Positions 1-5,076 of a stretch of DNA of 5,076 nucleotides are shown here, piece after piece (within the stretch, counting starts at the first letter, position 1; every line of letters starts with the position of its first letter). A model generated the notes under the pieces. That model ran no database searches and was not told the origin of the DNA. It was given only the letters and a program-made list of their open reading frames with translations. Where the stretch lies: the NCBI GenBank assembly GCA_964432925.1, contig CAYSPM010000167.1, forward strand, positions 1-5,076. The letters are read 5' to 3'. This DNA is from CAYNTC01 sp964432925 (GTDB taxonomy: Bacteria; Planctomycetota; Phycisphaerae; Sedimentisphaerales; Anaerobacaceae). The position numbers and the translations under genes are program-made.

Positions 1-55
1 CGATCAATTTCCATTGTTCATTCGTCAAGTCACTTGGATAAGTCCTTTTGTCCAT
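1..55 (-). CDS. IS5-family transposase, N-terminal fragment (partial at window edge)
   Basis: The minus strand from position 55 encodes MDKRTYPSDLTNEQWKLI and runs off the window. The pattern M-D-x-R-x-Y-P-S-D-L-T-x-E-Q-W-x-L-I is the characteristic opening of the first ORF of IS427/IS1031-type transposases (DUF4096 region), which bind the terminal repeats and are often joined to a DDE catalytic ORF by frameshifting. Only 18 codons are present, so catalytic residues and intactness cannot be judged. No strong Shine-Dalgarno precedes the ATG, which is common for IS transposases. It lies 41 bp downstream of the truncated phosphatase frame on the same strand, so read-through from the phosphatase could reach it. 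Confidence 0.8.
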   Translation of the reverse strand, partial: MDKRTYPSDLTNEQWKLI

Positions 56-96
56 ATATCAGTTGTCGGACAAAAGACCACTTTTCATACACTTTC
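1..96 (-). mobile_element. IS5-family insertion sequence, terminal part (cut by window edge)
   Basis: The left edge carries the start of an IS5-type transposase reading leftward, preceded by a roughly 40-bp non-coding leader, as is usual for the terminal repeat and promoter of such elements. Read on the minus strand, the leader begins near AGAAAGTGTATGAAAAGTGG, which I take as the terminal inverted repeat. The phosphatase frame breaks at exactly this point. The boundary is inferred (about 93-98), because the other end and any target duplication lie outside the window. IS5-type elements of the IS427/IS1031 groups commonly target short sequences such as TNA, and the junction reads TTCTAAG on the minus strand, which would fit. 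Confidence 0.7.
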
Positions 97-600
97 TTAG
101 AATTCCATTTCATAGACAGCAACCATTACCCCGGTTCGAATAACTCCATGAGCACAGTGGACTAAGAGAGGAGTCTTGTTCGGCTCTTTAAACAAACTCA
201 GCCATTTAGTGATTTGCTCTTCAGAAGGTGGAGTATTTCCAACCATAGGTAAATACACAAGCTCTACCCCATTCCTCTCACAGATCTGTTGCTCTTTAAG
301 GTAGTTGTTGTTTTGAAGGGATGCACTCTCTGAAGGAAGGCAAAGGTTGACAAGCGTCTTAATGCCGTACTTTTTAATTACTTTATCCATGTCGTGACGT
401 TTCAGCCAACCGCTACGATACAGAACGTTTGGTGTGACAGTGAGGAAGTGATACGGACGGCTCTGTTGGTACCAGACTATCCCAACCGCAACAGCAGTTA
501 GAAGAACAATTGATAACTTTAGGGATCGATAAGTCTTGTGTTTACTGAATGTTGGATCGCCTGAATTTATAATTTGTCTGCATCCTATAAAAATTAACAC
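97..600 (-). CDS. Membrane-anchored protein tyrosine / dual-specificity phosphatase, C-terminus apparently truncated by IS insertion
   Basis: The predicted 167-residue product has a short polar N-terminus, one hydrophobic segment (about residues 29-44), then a cysteine-phosphatase domain. The P-loop H-C-A-H-G-V-I-R-T at residues 148-156 fits the HCxxGxxR(S/T) signature, with C149 as nucleophile and R155 as phosphate-binding residue. The segment around residues 54-64 (TVTPNVLYRSG) and the KTLVNL strand at 81-86 match atypical dual-specificity/PFA-type phosphatases. The catalytic domain would sit on one side of the cytoplasmic membrane and hydrolyse a phosphoester, but the substrate is unknown. 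The frame ends only 12 residues after the P-loop, where relatives normally have further helices, and the adjoining DNA is an IS end. No clear Asp general acid is seen in the PMVGNTPPS loop (residues 118-126). The ATG at 600 is the only upstream ATG before the membrane segment, but its ribosome site is poor (GGGG 13 nt away). The gene lies 78 bp behind the regulator on the same strand. Confidence 0.8.
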   Translation of the reverse strand: MLIFIGCRQIINSGDPTFSKHKTYRSLKLSIVLLTAVAVGIVWYQQSRPYHFLTVTPNVLYRSGWLKRHDMDKVIKKYGIKTLVNLCLPSESASLQNNNYLKEQQICERNGVELVYLPMVGNTPPSEEQITKWLSLFKEPNKTPLLVHCAHGVIRTGVMVAVYEMEF

Positions 601-606
601 TTACTA

Positions 607-650
607 TTGGGACCCCGCTGCCTCGACCCTGCTCAGGATGGGCTTGTGGG
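607..650. repeat. GC-rich, possibly dispersed-repeat fragment in the regulator-phosphatase gap
   Basis: This stretch is clearly richer in GC than the AT-rich DNA on both sides. On the minus strand it contains CATCCTGAGCAGGGTCGAGG, which resembles the CATCCTGAGC...GTCGA elements scattered in many environmental bacterial genomes. I see only one copy here and no strong internal palindrome, so calling it a repeat rests on resemblance alone. It lies immediately upstream of the phosphatase start and may supply or disturb that gene's leader. Confidence 0.25.
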
Positions 651-678
651 AAATCTTGGCATACTTTACACTTTGGTA

Positions 679-2205
679 TTATATATACTTAGGATGAATA
701 TCATACTTTTTTAATTTATAGCCCAGGATGCGTTCTGTGATGCCGAGATCTTGGGCGGTTTTGCGCTGCTGGCCGCCACACTTTTTAAGAGCGTCGACGA
801 TAAGCTCCTTTTCCATGTTTGCGATAATCTCTGCCATCGACCGTTTCGCTACCGGCTCAGTGTTTTTAATCATTTGCAGTGACGGCGGCAAATGTTCGGA
901 GCGAATGACATCCCCATCGCATAATAGAACGGCTCTTTCGATACAATTCTCTAATTCTCTTATATTGCCCGGCCAATGGTATCTCGTTAGCATTTCTATG
1001 GCGGGCGTCGAGATTCTGGATATATCTTTGTTGTTTTCAACGGCAATCTTCTCCAGAAAATAGTCGGCTAAGAGCATTATGTCGTCCTTACGCTCCCTCA
1101 ACGGTGGCAGGTAAATTGGAAAAACGTTTATTCGATAGTACAAGTCCTCGCGAAAGTGACCCTCTTGTATAAGTTCTTCGAGGTTTTTGTGGGTAGCAAC
1201 AACTATTCTAACATTTGTCTTTACAGTTTCAAGCCCTCCTACTCTCTCAAATTCTCTAAACTGTATGATCCGTAGAAGCTTGATTTGTAGATTGAGCGGA
1301 AAGTCCCCGATTTCATCAAGAAAAATGGTTCCGCCGTGCGCCATCTCAAACCGACCCAATTTTCGCTCTACAGCACCGGTAAAGGCCCCCTTTTCATGCC
1401 CAAAAAGCTCGCTCTCCAGCAGGGTTTCCGGCAAAGCTGTGCAATTGACCTTCACAAAGGGCTTATCTTTTCTAAGGCTGTTGTAATGAATCGCATGGGC
1501 AACCAAGTCCTTGCCAGTGCCGCTTTCGCCTCGAATGAGAACTGTTGCATTGCTGTCGGCAACCTGTTCGATAAGCCGGTAGACTTCACGTATCGCATTA
1601 CTGCTTCCGACCATGTTGTGCACATCAAATCGGCTTTTTAACTCTCCACGAAGACGCACATTCTCATCGCGTAGGCGCTTGCGTTCGGATTCCACGAGTT
1701 TATTCAACTTCACAGCTTGAGCAACCATGGTTGAAATGATGTTTAGAAGCCTGACATCGGCTTCGGAATCACCGCTCTTGGTAGCTTGTCTATCGACGCT
1801 CAACGTGCCAATAGTCTTGCCCTCGAGTTTGATTGGAACACAGAAAAAAGCTATCTTTCTAGCGGTCAGTCGTTGTCTGGACTTGGTTTTGTGTACAAAC
1901 CGCGGGTCTTTGGATATATCTGGTACAATGATTTCTTTACCGCTTTGCACTACAAGTCCGGTTATGCCTTCGCCTATCTGATAACTACCCAGACTTTCAG
2001 ACTTTTTACTCAATCCATGGGCGACTTTGATATTGATCCTTTCAGTATCTGGGTCCAGCAGTGTGATGGTCCCACGACGAAGTTTTAGGTAGGTATCAAG
2101 TGACTTGAGCATAGATTTAAGCGTTTCTTCCAAGTCAAGCGACTCAGCAAACGCCTCTGATATATCACTTAGAAGTCGCACTTCTGTCGCAGGTTTCGTC
2201 TTCAT
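679..2205 (-). CDS. Sigma-54-dependent activator with GAF sensor, NifA-like (GAF / AAA+ / Fis-type HTH)
   Basis: This is a complete 508-residue bacterial enhancer-binding protein that uses ATP hydrolysis to open sigma-54 RNA polymerase promoters. Residues about 20-165 form a GAF sensor domain, with IGEGITGLVV at 77-86 and VPDISKDPRF at 94-103. A charged coiled-coil linker spans about 166-192. The AAA+ domain (about 195-425) has Walker A GESGTGKD (226-233), the sigma-54 contact loop GAFTGA (273-278), Walker B GGTIFLDE (291-298), the FREDLYYR arginine-finger region (351-358) and sensor II WPGNIRELEN (411-420). A Fis-type helix-turn-helix lies at about 478-503 (RKTAQDLGITERILGYKLKKY). The order, length and HTH match NifA-like proteins. 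However, the CxxxxC linker pair of oxygen-sensitive rhizobial NifA is absent, and no nif gene is visible, so I give no symbol. All ATPase motifs are intact. The ATG at 2205 is supported by AAAGGGGAG five bases upstream. The gene is divergent from the dikinase-like gene. The GAF ligand is unknown. Confidence 0.93.
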   Translation of the reverse strand: MKTKPATEVRLLSDISEAFAESLDLEETLKSMLKSLDTYLKLRRGTITLLDPDTERINIKVAHGLSKKSESLGSYQIGEGITGLVVQSGKEIIVPDISKDPRFVHKTKSRQRLTARKIAFFCVPIKLEGKTIGTLSVDRQATKSGDSEADVRLLNIISTMVAQAVKLNKLVESERKRLRDENVRLRGELKSRFDVHNMVGSSNAIREVYRLIEQVADSNATVLIRGESGTGKDLVAHAIHYNSLRKDKPFVKVNCTALPETLLESELFGHEKGAFTGAVERKLGRFEMAHGGTIFLDEIGDFPLNLQIKLLRIIQFREFERVGGLETVKTNVRIVVATHKNLEELIQEGHFREDLYYRINVFPIYLPPLRERKDDIMLLADYFLEKIAVENNKDISRISTPAIEMLTRYHWPGNIRELENCIERAVLLCDGDVIRSEHLPPSLQMIKNTEPVAKRSMAEIIANMEKELIVDALKKCGGQQRKTAQDLGITERILGYKLKKYDIHPKYI

Positions 2206-2210
2206 TTTTG

Positions 2211-2219
2211 CTCCCCTTT
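2211..2219 (-). promoter_or_regulatory. Ribosome binding site of the NifA-like regulator
   Basis: On the minus strand AAAGGGGAG sits five bases (CAAAA) before the ATG at 2205. It fixes that codon as the start and closely resembles the site used by the divergent gene. Confidence 0.8.
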
Positions 2220-2234
2220 ATCAAGACTGCTCAA

Positions 2235-2263
2235 ATAGTAACAAAATTGTAGATTTTCTTCAA
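2235..2263 (-). promoter_or_regulatory. Sigma-70-type promoter of the regulator gene, extended -10
   Basis: On the minus strand TTGAAG (2258-2263) and TACTAT (2235-2240) are separated by exactly 17 bp. The -10 is preceded by TGT, giving an extended -10 TGTTACTAT. Transcription would start near 2228, leaving a leader of about 22 nt with the ribosome site in it. Each hexamer matches consensus at 4 of 6 positions; the spacing and extended -10 make it the best candidate in the region. Its spacer holds one copy of the ACAA-N2-TTGT box. Confidence 0.55.
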
Positions 2264-2279
2264 GCATTTACAATTTTGT
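2241..2279. promoter_or_regulatory. Paired ACAA-N2-TTGT dyad, candidate operator of the regulator promoter
   Basis: ACAAAATTGTA (2241-2251) and TACAATTTTGT (2269-2279) are perfect 11-bp inverted repeats, and the dyad continues three more positions with one mismatch. Each arm is itself a near-palindrome ACAA-N2-TTGT, and the arm centres are 29 bp apart. One arm fills the -10 side of the regulator's promoter spacer and the other lies just upstream of its -35. That placement suits a dimer or tetramer of a repressor or autoregulator. The spacing does not match the TGT-N10-ACA upstream site of classical NifA. It could instead form a hairpin, but it lies mostly upstream of the inferred transcription start, so a DNA-binding site is likelier. 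Confidence 0.5.
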
Positions 2280-2371
2280 CGCTATAAGGCCAGGAGCTAA
2301 TACATATTCATGCTTTTGAATTGGAAAATGGCAAGCCGTGATTATATGCTTTTATGCTGCGTAGTCTGCCC

Positions 2372-2400
2372 TTGACGGAACTTAGAATTACGGTTCTAAG
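2372..2400 (+). promoter_or_regulatory. Candidate sigma-70 promoter of the dikinase-like gene
   Basis: TTGACG (2372-2377; 5 of 6 to consensus) is followed after 17 bp by TCTAAG (2395-2400; 4 of 6). Transcription would begin near 2407, giving a leader of about 60 nt before the ATG at 2469. The -10 is weak, as expected for a promoter needing activation or under repression. No GG-N10-GC sigma-54 element with recognisable flanks was found upstream of this gene. Confidence 0.4.
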
Positions 2401-2401
2401 T
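2380..2401. promoter_or_regulatory. Perfect dyad ACTTAGAA-N6-TTCTAAGT overlapping the plus-strand promoter
   Basis: An 8-bp perfect inverted repeat (2380-2387 and 2394-2401) with a 6-bp centre covers the spacer and all of the candidate -10 of the dikinase-like gene. Size and position are typical of an operator for a dimeric repressor. It lies upstream of the inferred start point, so it should not be in the mRNA and a terminator role is unlikely. It shares no sequence with the ACAA-N2-TTGT boxes, implying a different binding protein. Confidence 0.45.
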
Positions 2402-2406
2402 ATTTG

Positions 2407-2440
2407 GGGAGTCAGCGTAGCTCCCACGTGGCCTAAGCCA
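2407..2440 (+). other. Two small consecutive hairpins in the 5' leader of the dikinase-like gene
   Basis: GGGAG (2407-2411) can pair with CTCCC (2421-2425) across nine bases, and TGGC (2429-2432) with GCCA (2437-2440) across CTAA. They stand one after the other between the inferred start point and the ribosome site. The stems are short and I do not recognise a known riboswitch class, so they may only be leader structure. Confidence 0.25.
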
Positions 2441-2452
2441 TTTGATGCCAGA

Positions 2453-2461
2453 GAAAGGGGG
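2453..2461 (+). promoter_or_regulatory. Ribosome binding site that decides the start of the dikinase-like gene
   Basis: GAAAGGGGG lies seven bases before the ATG at 2469. The two in-frame start codons upstream, TTG at 2442 and ATG at 2445, have no comparable site. They would also place this purine run inside the coding sequence, so 2469 is preferred. Confidence 0.75.
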
Positions 2462-2468
2462 TTATTTC

Positions 2469-5069
2469 ATGCCAGCGTGGGCAAGTACAGGTCTGAAGGG
2501 ATTGGATACGGTACTAAACCTGCAAAAAGGCGACAACGTCGTCTGGCAGGTGGATAACGTCGAAGATTTTCGCACCTTTGTCGAGCCATTTGTTGAACAA
2601 GCACGGCACGATAGCCGCAGGGTTGCATACATGAGGTTCGCTGACCACGAACCTCTTGTTCAAGAACAACCCGGCGTCAAAATTTACAACCTGGATGCAA
2701 ATACCGGCTTTGAGACGTTTTCCACGCAGGTACATGACATAATCACCAGAGAAGGCAAAGAAGTTTTTTATGTCTTTGATAGCCTGTCGGATTTGCTGAG
2801 CGCCTGGGCTACCGATTTGATGATCGGAAATTTTTTCATGATTACCTGCCCTTACTTGTTTGAACTTGACACGATTGCATACTTCGCATTGTTGCGAAAT
2901 GCCCATTCCTTTAAGACCGTGGCACGTGTCCGTGACACAACACAGCTCTTGCTGGACTTATATAATCTTGACGGGAACTTTTACATGCATCCATTGAAGG
3001 TTTGGAATCGTTACTCACCTACGATGTTCCTGCCGCATCGCCAACAAGCCGAGGAGTTTGTCCCGATCACCAACAGCGTTGATGCTTCCAAACTTATCTC
3101 GTATATCTCCGAGAAAGGTCTGGAATCATCCCAAAGAACTCTGGACTACTGGGACCGCCTCTTTCTACGGGCTCAGGAGTTATCAGAAATCACATCTGCC
3201 TCAGTCCAGGATAAGCAGCAAACTGTCGAGCGGTTATGCAGGATAATGATAGCCAGGGAAGAAAGGATATTACAGCTCGCACAAAAACACTTCTCACTTG
3301 AAGATCTGCTCAACATCAAAAACAGGTTAATCGGAACTGGATTCATCGGCGGAAAAGCTGTCGGAATGCTGCTTGCCAACAGCATTATCTCAAAAGACGA
3401 GTCACTCGATTTGAAAAGTGATTTGGAACCTCATGATTCATTCTACGTAGGCTCGGATGTATTTTACACCTACATCGTTGAAAATGGTTGGTGGAAATTG
3501 CGGATGGAGCAAAAAACAAAGGATGGCTATTTCAAGGTGGCTTCTGAACTGAAAGAAAAGATGCTAACCGGCAGGTTTCCCGACCAGATTCGCGAGCAGT
3601 TCCAGGAAATGATAGAGTACTTTGGCCAGTCACCGATAATTGTTCGTTCCAGCAGTTTACTGGAAGACGCCTTTGGAAACGCCTTTGCGGGCAAATATGA
3701 GAGTGTCTTTTGCGTTAATCAGGGCAGCCCTGAGCAGCGATACGCACAATTTGAGAACACCGTCCGAAAGGTATACGCCAGCACCATGAACGAAGATGCG
3801 TTGACCTATCGACTGCAAAGAGGGCTGGATCGCCAGGATGAACAGATGGCTCTTCTTACTCAGCGTGTTTCAGGCTCGAACCGAAGCAACTACTTTTTTC
3901 CAGACCTCGCTGGTGTGGGCATCTCTCAGAACATCTTTGCCTGGAATTCTGAACTTGATCCTAAAGCTGGGATGCTGCGACTGGTATTCGGTCTGGGCAC
4001 ACGCGCCGTTAACCGTGTTGATGACGACTACCCACGTATAATAGCCCTTGATGCGCCGCTATCGAGGCCACTTGCAGGAATGGATGATGTCAGAAAGTTC
4101 TCCCAAAACTATGCTGACTTGCTGGACATCAAAGACAACACACTGAGAACTGTACCATTGCAGGAACTACTGCGGCAAGAAGATCTAAAACTGGACCTGA
4201 GTCTAATCGCCGTACCTGATTCTGAGATGACCAGGAAAGTCCGCAAGCTTGCCCCTAAGGGGCGGGGAGGTGATGCTCGCGAATATTGGCTAATGACATT
4301 CGACAAGCTTTTAGCAGATACACCCTTCGTACAAACTATGCAAACAATACTGCAGAAGCTGCAAGAGAATTATAACTACCCCATAGACATCGAATTCACT
4401 GTCAACTTTACCGGAGATGGTCGGTTAATGGTAAACTTGCTCCAATGCAGGCCCCTTCAAACAAAGGGACATCAGGTGAAAGTACAAATGCCTCGTGACA
4501 TTAAGCAGGACAGAATTCTGTTTAAATGTCGAGGTTACTTTATGGGCGGCAGTATTTCACAATACATAAAGAGAATCATATATGTTGAACCAAAAGCATA
4601 TACGGATATGCCTCTTACGCAAAAATATGACATTGCAAGACTGACAGGAAAATTAAACAAGCAGATAATTGACCGTGATACGACGCCTACTATTTTACTT
4701 GGTCCAGGCAGGTGGGGAACAACAACGCCGAGTTTGGGCGTGCCTGTTAATTTTGCCGAAATCAACAACGTTACGGTGCTTGCAGAGATCGCCTACGAAG
4801 GCGGCAACTTGATGCCGGAACTATCTTATGGAACGCATTTCTTCCAGGACCTCGTGGAGAGCGACATCTTTTACATAGCCATATTTCCCCAGAAACAAGA
4901 CGTGCTCTTTAACAAACAGTGGTTTTCAAATATGCCCAATTCGCTGACCGAGCTTGCTCCTGATAGCCAAAAATACAGCGGCGTTGTTAAAATGTACGAT
5001 GTGGCGAACGAACAGATACAAATTATATGCGACGTTGTATCTCAGCAGGCCATCTGCTTTTTTACATAA
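2469..5069 (+). CDS. PEP/pyruvate-binding (PPDK_N) ATP-grasp protein with degenerate KaiC/RecA-like N-terminal domain
   Basis: The product is 866 residues from the preferred ATG. Residues about 5-190 resemble a KaiC/RecA fold: it opens GLKGLD and has a Walker B-like strand YVFDSLSDLL at 101-110. The expected Walker A GxxxxGK(T/S) is replaced by a segment around WQVDNVEDF, so ATP binding there is doubtful. A helical linker spans about 200-285. The pyruvate-phosphate-dikinase N-terminal ATP-grasp domain follows: GGKAVG (294-299, K295), RSSSLLED and AFAGKYESVF (393-414), YRLQRG (447-452), FGLGTRAVNR (507-516) and DIEF...LLQCRP (640-662, with E642, Q659 and R661 positioned as ATP/Mg ligands). A C-terminal domain carries GPGRWG (745-750), LGVPV (756-760) and PELSYGTHFFQDLVES (783-798). 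PEP synthases and PPDKs then need a TSHAA-type phosphohistidine domain and a PEP-binding barrel; neither exists here. It is therefore not a complete PEP synthase. I expect ATP-dependent phosphotransfer or ATP sensing with an unknown acceptor, in the cytoplasm (no signal peptide or membrane segment seen). It is transcribed divergently from the NifA-like activator. Confidence 0.85.
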   Translation: MPAWASTGLKGLDTVLNLQKGDNVVWQVDNVEDFRTFVEPFVEQARHDSRRVAYMRFADHEPLVQEQPGVKIYNLDANTGFETFSTQVHDIITREGKEVFYVFDSLSDLLSAWATDLMIGNFFMITCPYLFELDTIAYFALLRNAHSFKTVARVRDTTQLLLDLYNLDGNFYMHPLKVWNRYSPTMFLPHRQQAEEFVPITNSVDASKLISYISEKGLESSQRTLDYWDRLFLRAQELSEITSASVQDKQQTVERLCRIMIAREERILQLAQKHFSLEDLLNIKNRLIGTGFIGGKAVGMLLANSIISKDESLDLKSDLEPHDSFYVGSDVFYTYIVENGWWKLRMEQKTKDGYFKVASELKEKMLTGRFPDQIREQFQEMIEYFGQSPIIVRSSSLLEDAFGNAFAGKYESVFCVNQGSPEQRYAQFENTVRKVYASTMNEDALTYRLQRGLDRQDEQMALLTQRVSGSNRSNYFFPDLAGVGISQNIFAWNSELDPKAGMLRLVFGLGTRAVNRVDDDYPRIIALDAPLSRPLAGMDDVRKFSQNYADLLDIKDNTLRTVPLQELLRQEDLKLDLSLIAVPDSEMTRKVRKLAPKGRGGDAREYWLMTFDKLLADTPFVQTMQTILQKLQENYNYPIDIEFTVNFTGDGRLMVNLLQCRPLQTKGHQVKVQMPRDIKQDRILFKCRGYFMGGSISQYIKRIIYVEPKAYTDMPLTQKYDIARLTGKLNKQIIDRDTTPTILLGPGRWGTTTPSLGVPVNFAEINNVTVLAEIAYEGGNLMPELSYGTHFFQDLVESDIFYIAIFPQKQDVLFNKQWFSNMPNSLTELAPDSQKYSGVVKMYDVANEQIQIICDVVSQQAICFFT

Positions 5070-5075
5070 AAAAGC
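5056..5075 (+). terminator. Hairpin or terminator arm around the stop codon of the dikinase-like gene
   Basis: GCTTTTTT (5056-5063) and AAAAAAGC (5068-5075) are perfect 8-bp inverted repeats around the loop ACAT and span the stop codon. Alternatively, the A-run followed by GCC at the window end is the left arm of an ordinary rho-independent terminator whose GGC-T-run right arm is just outside. The AT-rich stem alone is weak, so the second reading seems better. The window edge prevents a decision. Confidence 0.3.
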
Positions 5076-5076
5076 C

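Noticed and set aside
678..706. Perfect TATAAT on the minus strand at 678-683 as a phosphatase promoter
   Set aside because: It overlaps the end of the regulator gene in AT-rich DNA and no acceptable -35 lies 16-18 bp upstream, so the match may be chance.
728..2088. Several plus-strand open frames of 84-111 codons opposite the regulator
   Set aside because: They lie wholly inside the strongly supported antisense regulator gene, overlap one another, show no domain or ribosome site, and are shadows of its codon pattern.
679..2205. Naming the regulator nifA outright
   Set aside because: Domain order and HTH fit, but no nitrogen-fixation gene, NifA upstream site or interdomain cysteine pair is visible, and NifA-like regulators occur in organisms that do not fix nitrogen.
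2442..2468. Upstream TTG (2442) and ATG (2445) as starts of the dikinase-like protein
   Set aside because: Neither has a Shine-Dalgarno, while the ATG at 2469 follows GAAAGGGGG at ideal distance and gives the expected start just before the KaiC-like domain.
2354..2557. Plus-strand 67-codon frame starting inside the divergent control region
   Set aside because: It begins near the candidate promoter and runs out of frame into the dikinase-like gene, with no recognisable protein features or ribosome site.
2469..5069. Calling the large protein PEP synthase (ppsA) or pyruvate phosphate dikinase (ppdK)
   Set aside because: Only the nucleotide-binding N-terminal domain of those enzymes is present; the catalytic His domain and the PEP/pyruvate barrel are missing.
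1..5076. CRISPR arrays, tRNA or rRNA genes
   Set aside because: No regularly spaced direct repeats, and no tRNA or rRNA-like conserved segments, were found in either strand.

Overview
The window reads as chromosomal DNA from a Gram-negative-type bacterium of middling GC. The sigma-54 activator and both Shine-Dalgarno sites (AAAGGGGAG, AAAGGGGG) indicate a bacterium. The membrane-anchored phosphatase with a YHFLTVTPNVLYRSG-type opening and the long PEP/pyruvate-binding protein remind me of Planctomycetota. That assignment is an impression from family resemblance, not a demonstrated placement.

Layout, left to right. Positions 1-96 are the end of an IS5-type insertion sequence, holding the first 18 codons of its transposase on the minus strand. 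It abuts the 3' end of a minus-strand phosphatase gene (97-600), whose reading frame stops 12 codons after the catalytic loop, right at the apparent IS end. This looks like an insertion that removed the phosphatase C-terminus. A 78-bp gap with a GC-rich, repeat-like core separates it from a complete 508-residue GAF / AAA+ / Fis-type HTH activator (679-2205, minus), which resembles NifA in architecture and HTH sequence. A divergent control region (2206-2468) follows. The rest (2469-5069, plus) is one 866-residue protein: a degenerate KaiC/RecA-like N-terminal domain, a pyruvate-phosphate-dikinase-type ATP-grasp domain, and a C-terminal domain with a GPGRWG motif. It lacks the phosphohistidine swivelling domain and the PEP-binding barrel.

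The control region is unusually legible. The activator has a good extended -10 promoter with 17-bp spacing, flanked and interrupted by two ACAA-N2-TTGT boxes that together form an 11-bp perfect dyad. The dikinase-like gene has a candidate sigma-70 promoter whose spacer and -10 are covered by an 8-bp perfect dyad, then a leader with two small hairpins before a strong ribosome binding site. I see no convincing sigma-54 -24/-12 element in front of either gene, so the activator's targets may lie elsewhere.

Working model (inference): the divergent pair could form a sensing/response unit in which the GAF domain senses a small molecule. The large protein would bind ATP through its ATP-grasp domain but could not make PEP by the classical route by itself. 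The phosphatase may be a neighbour without functional connection, now probably damaged by the IS.
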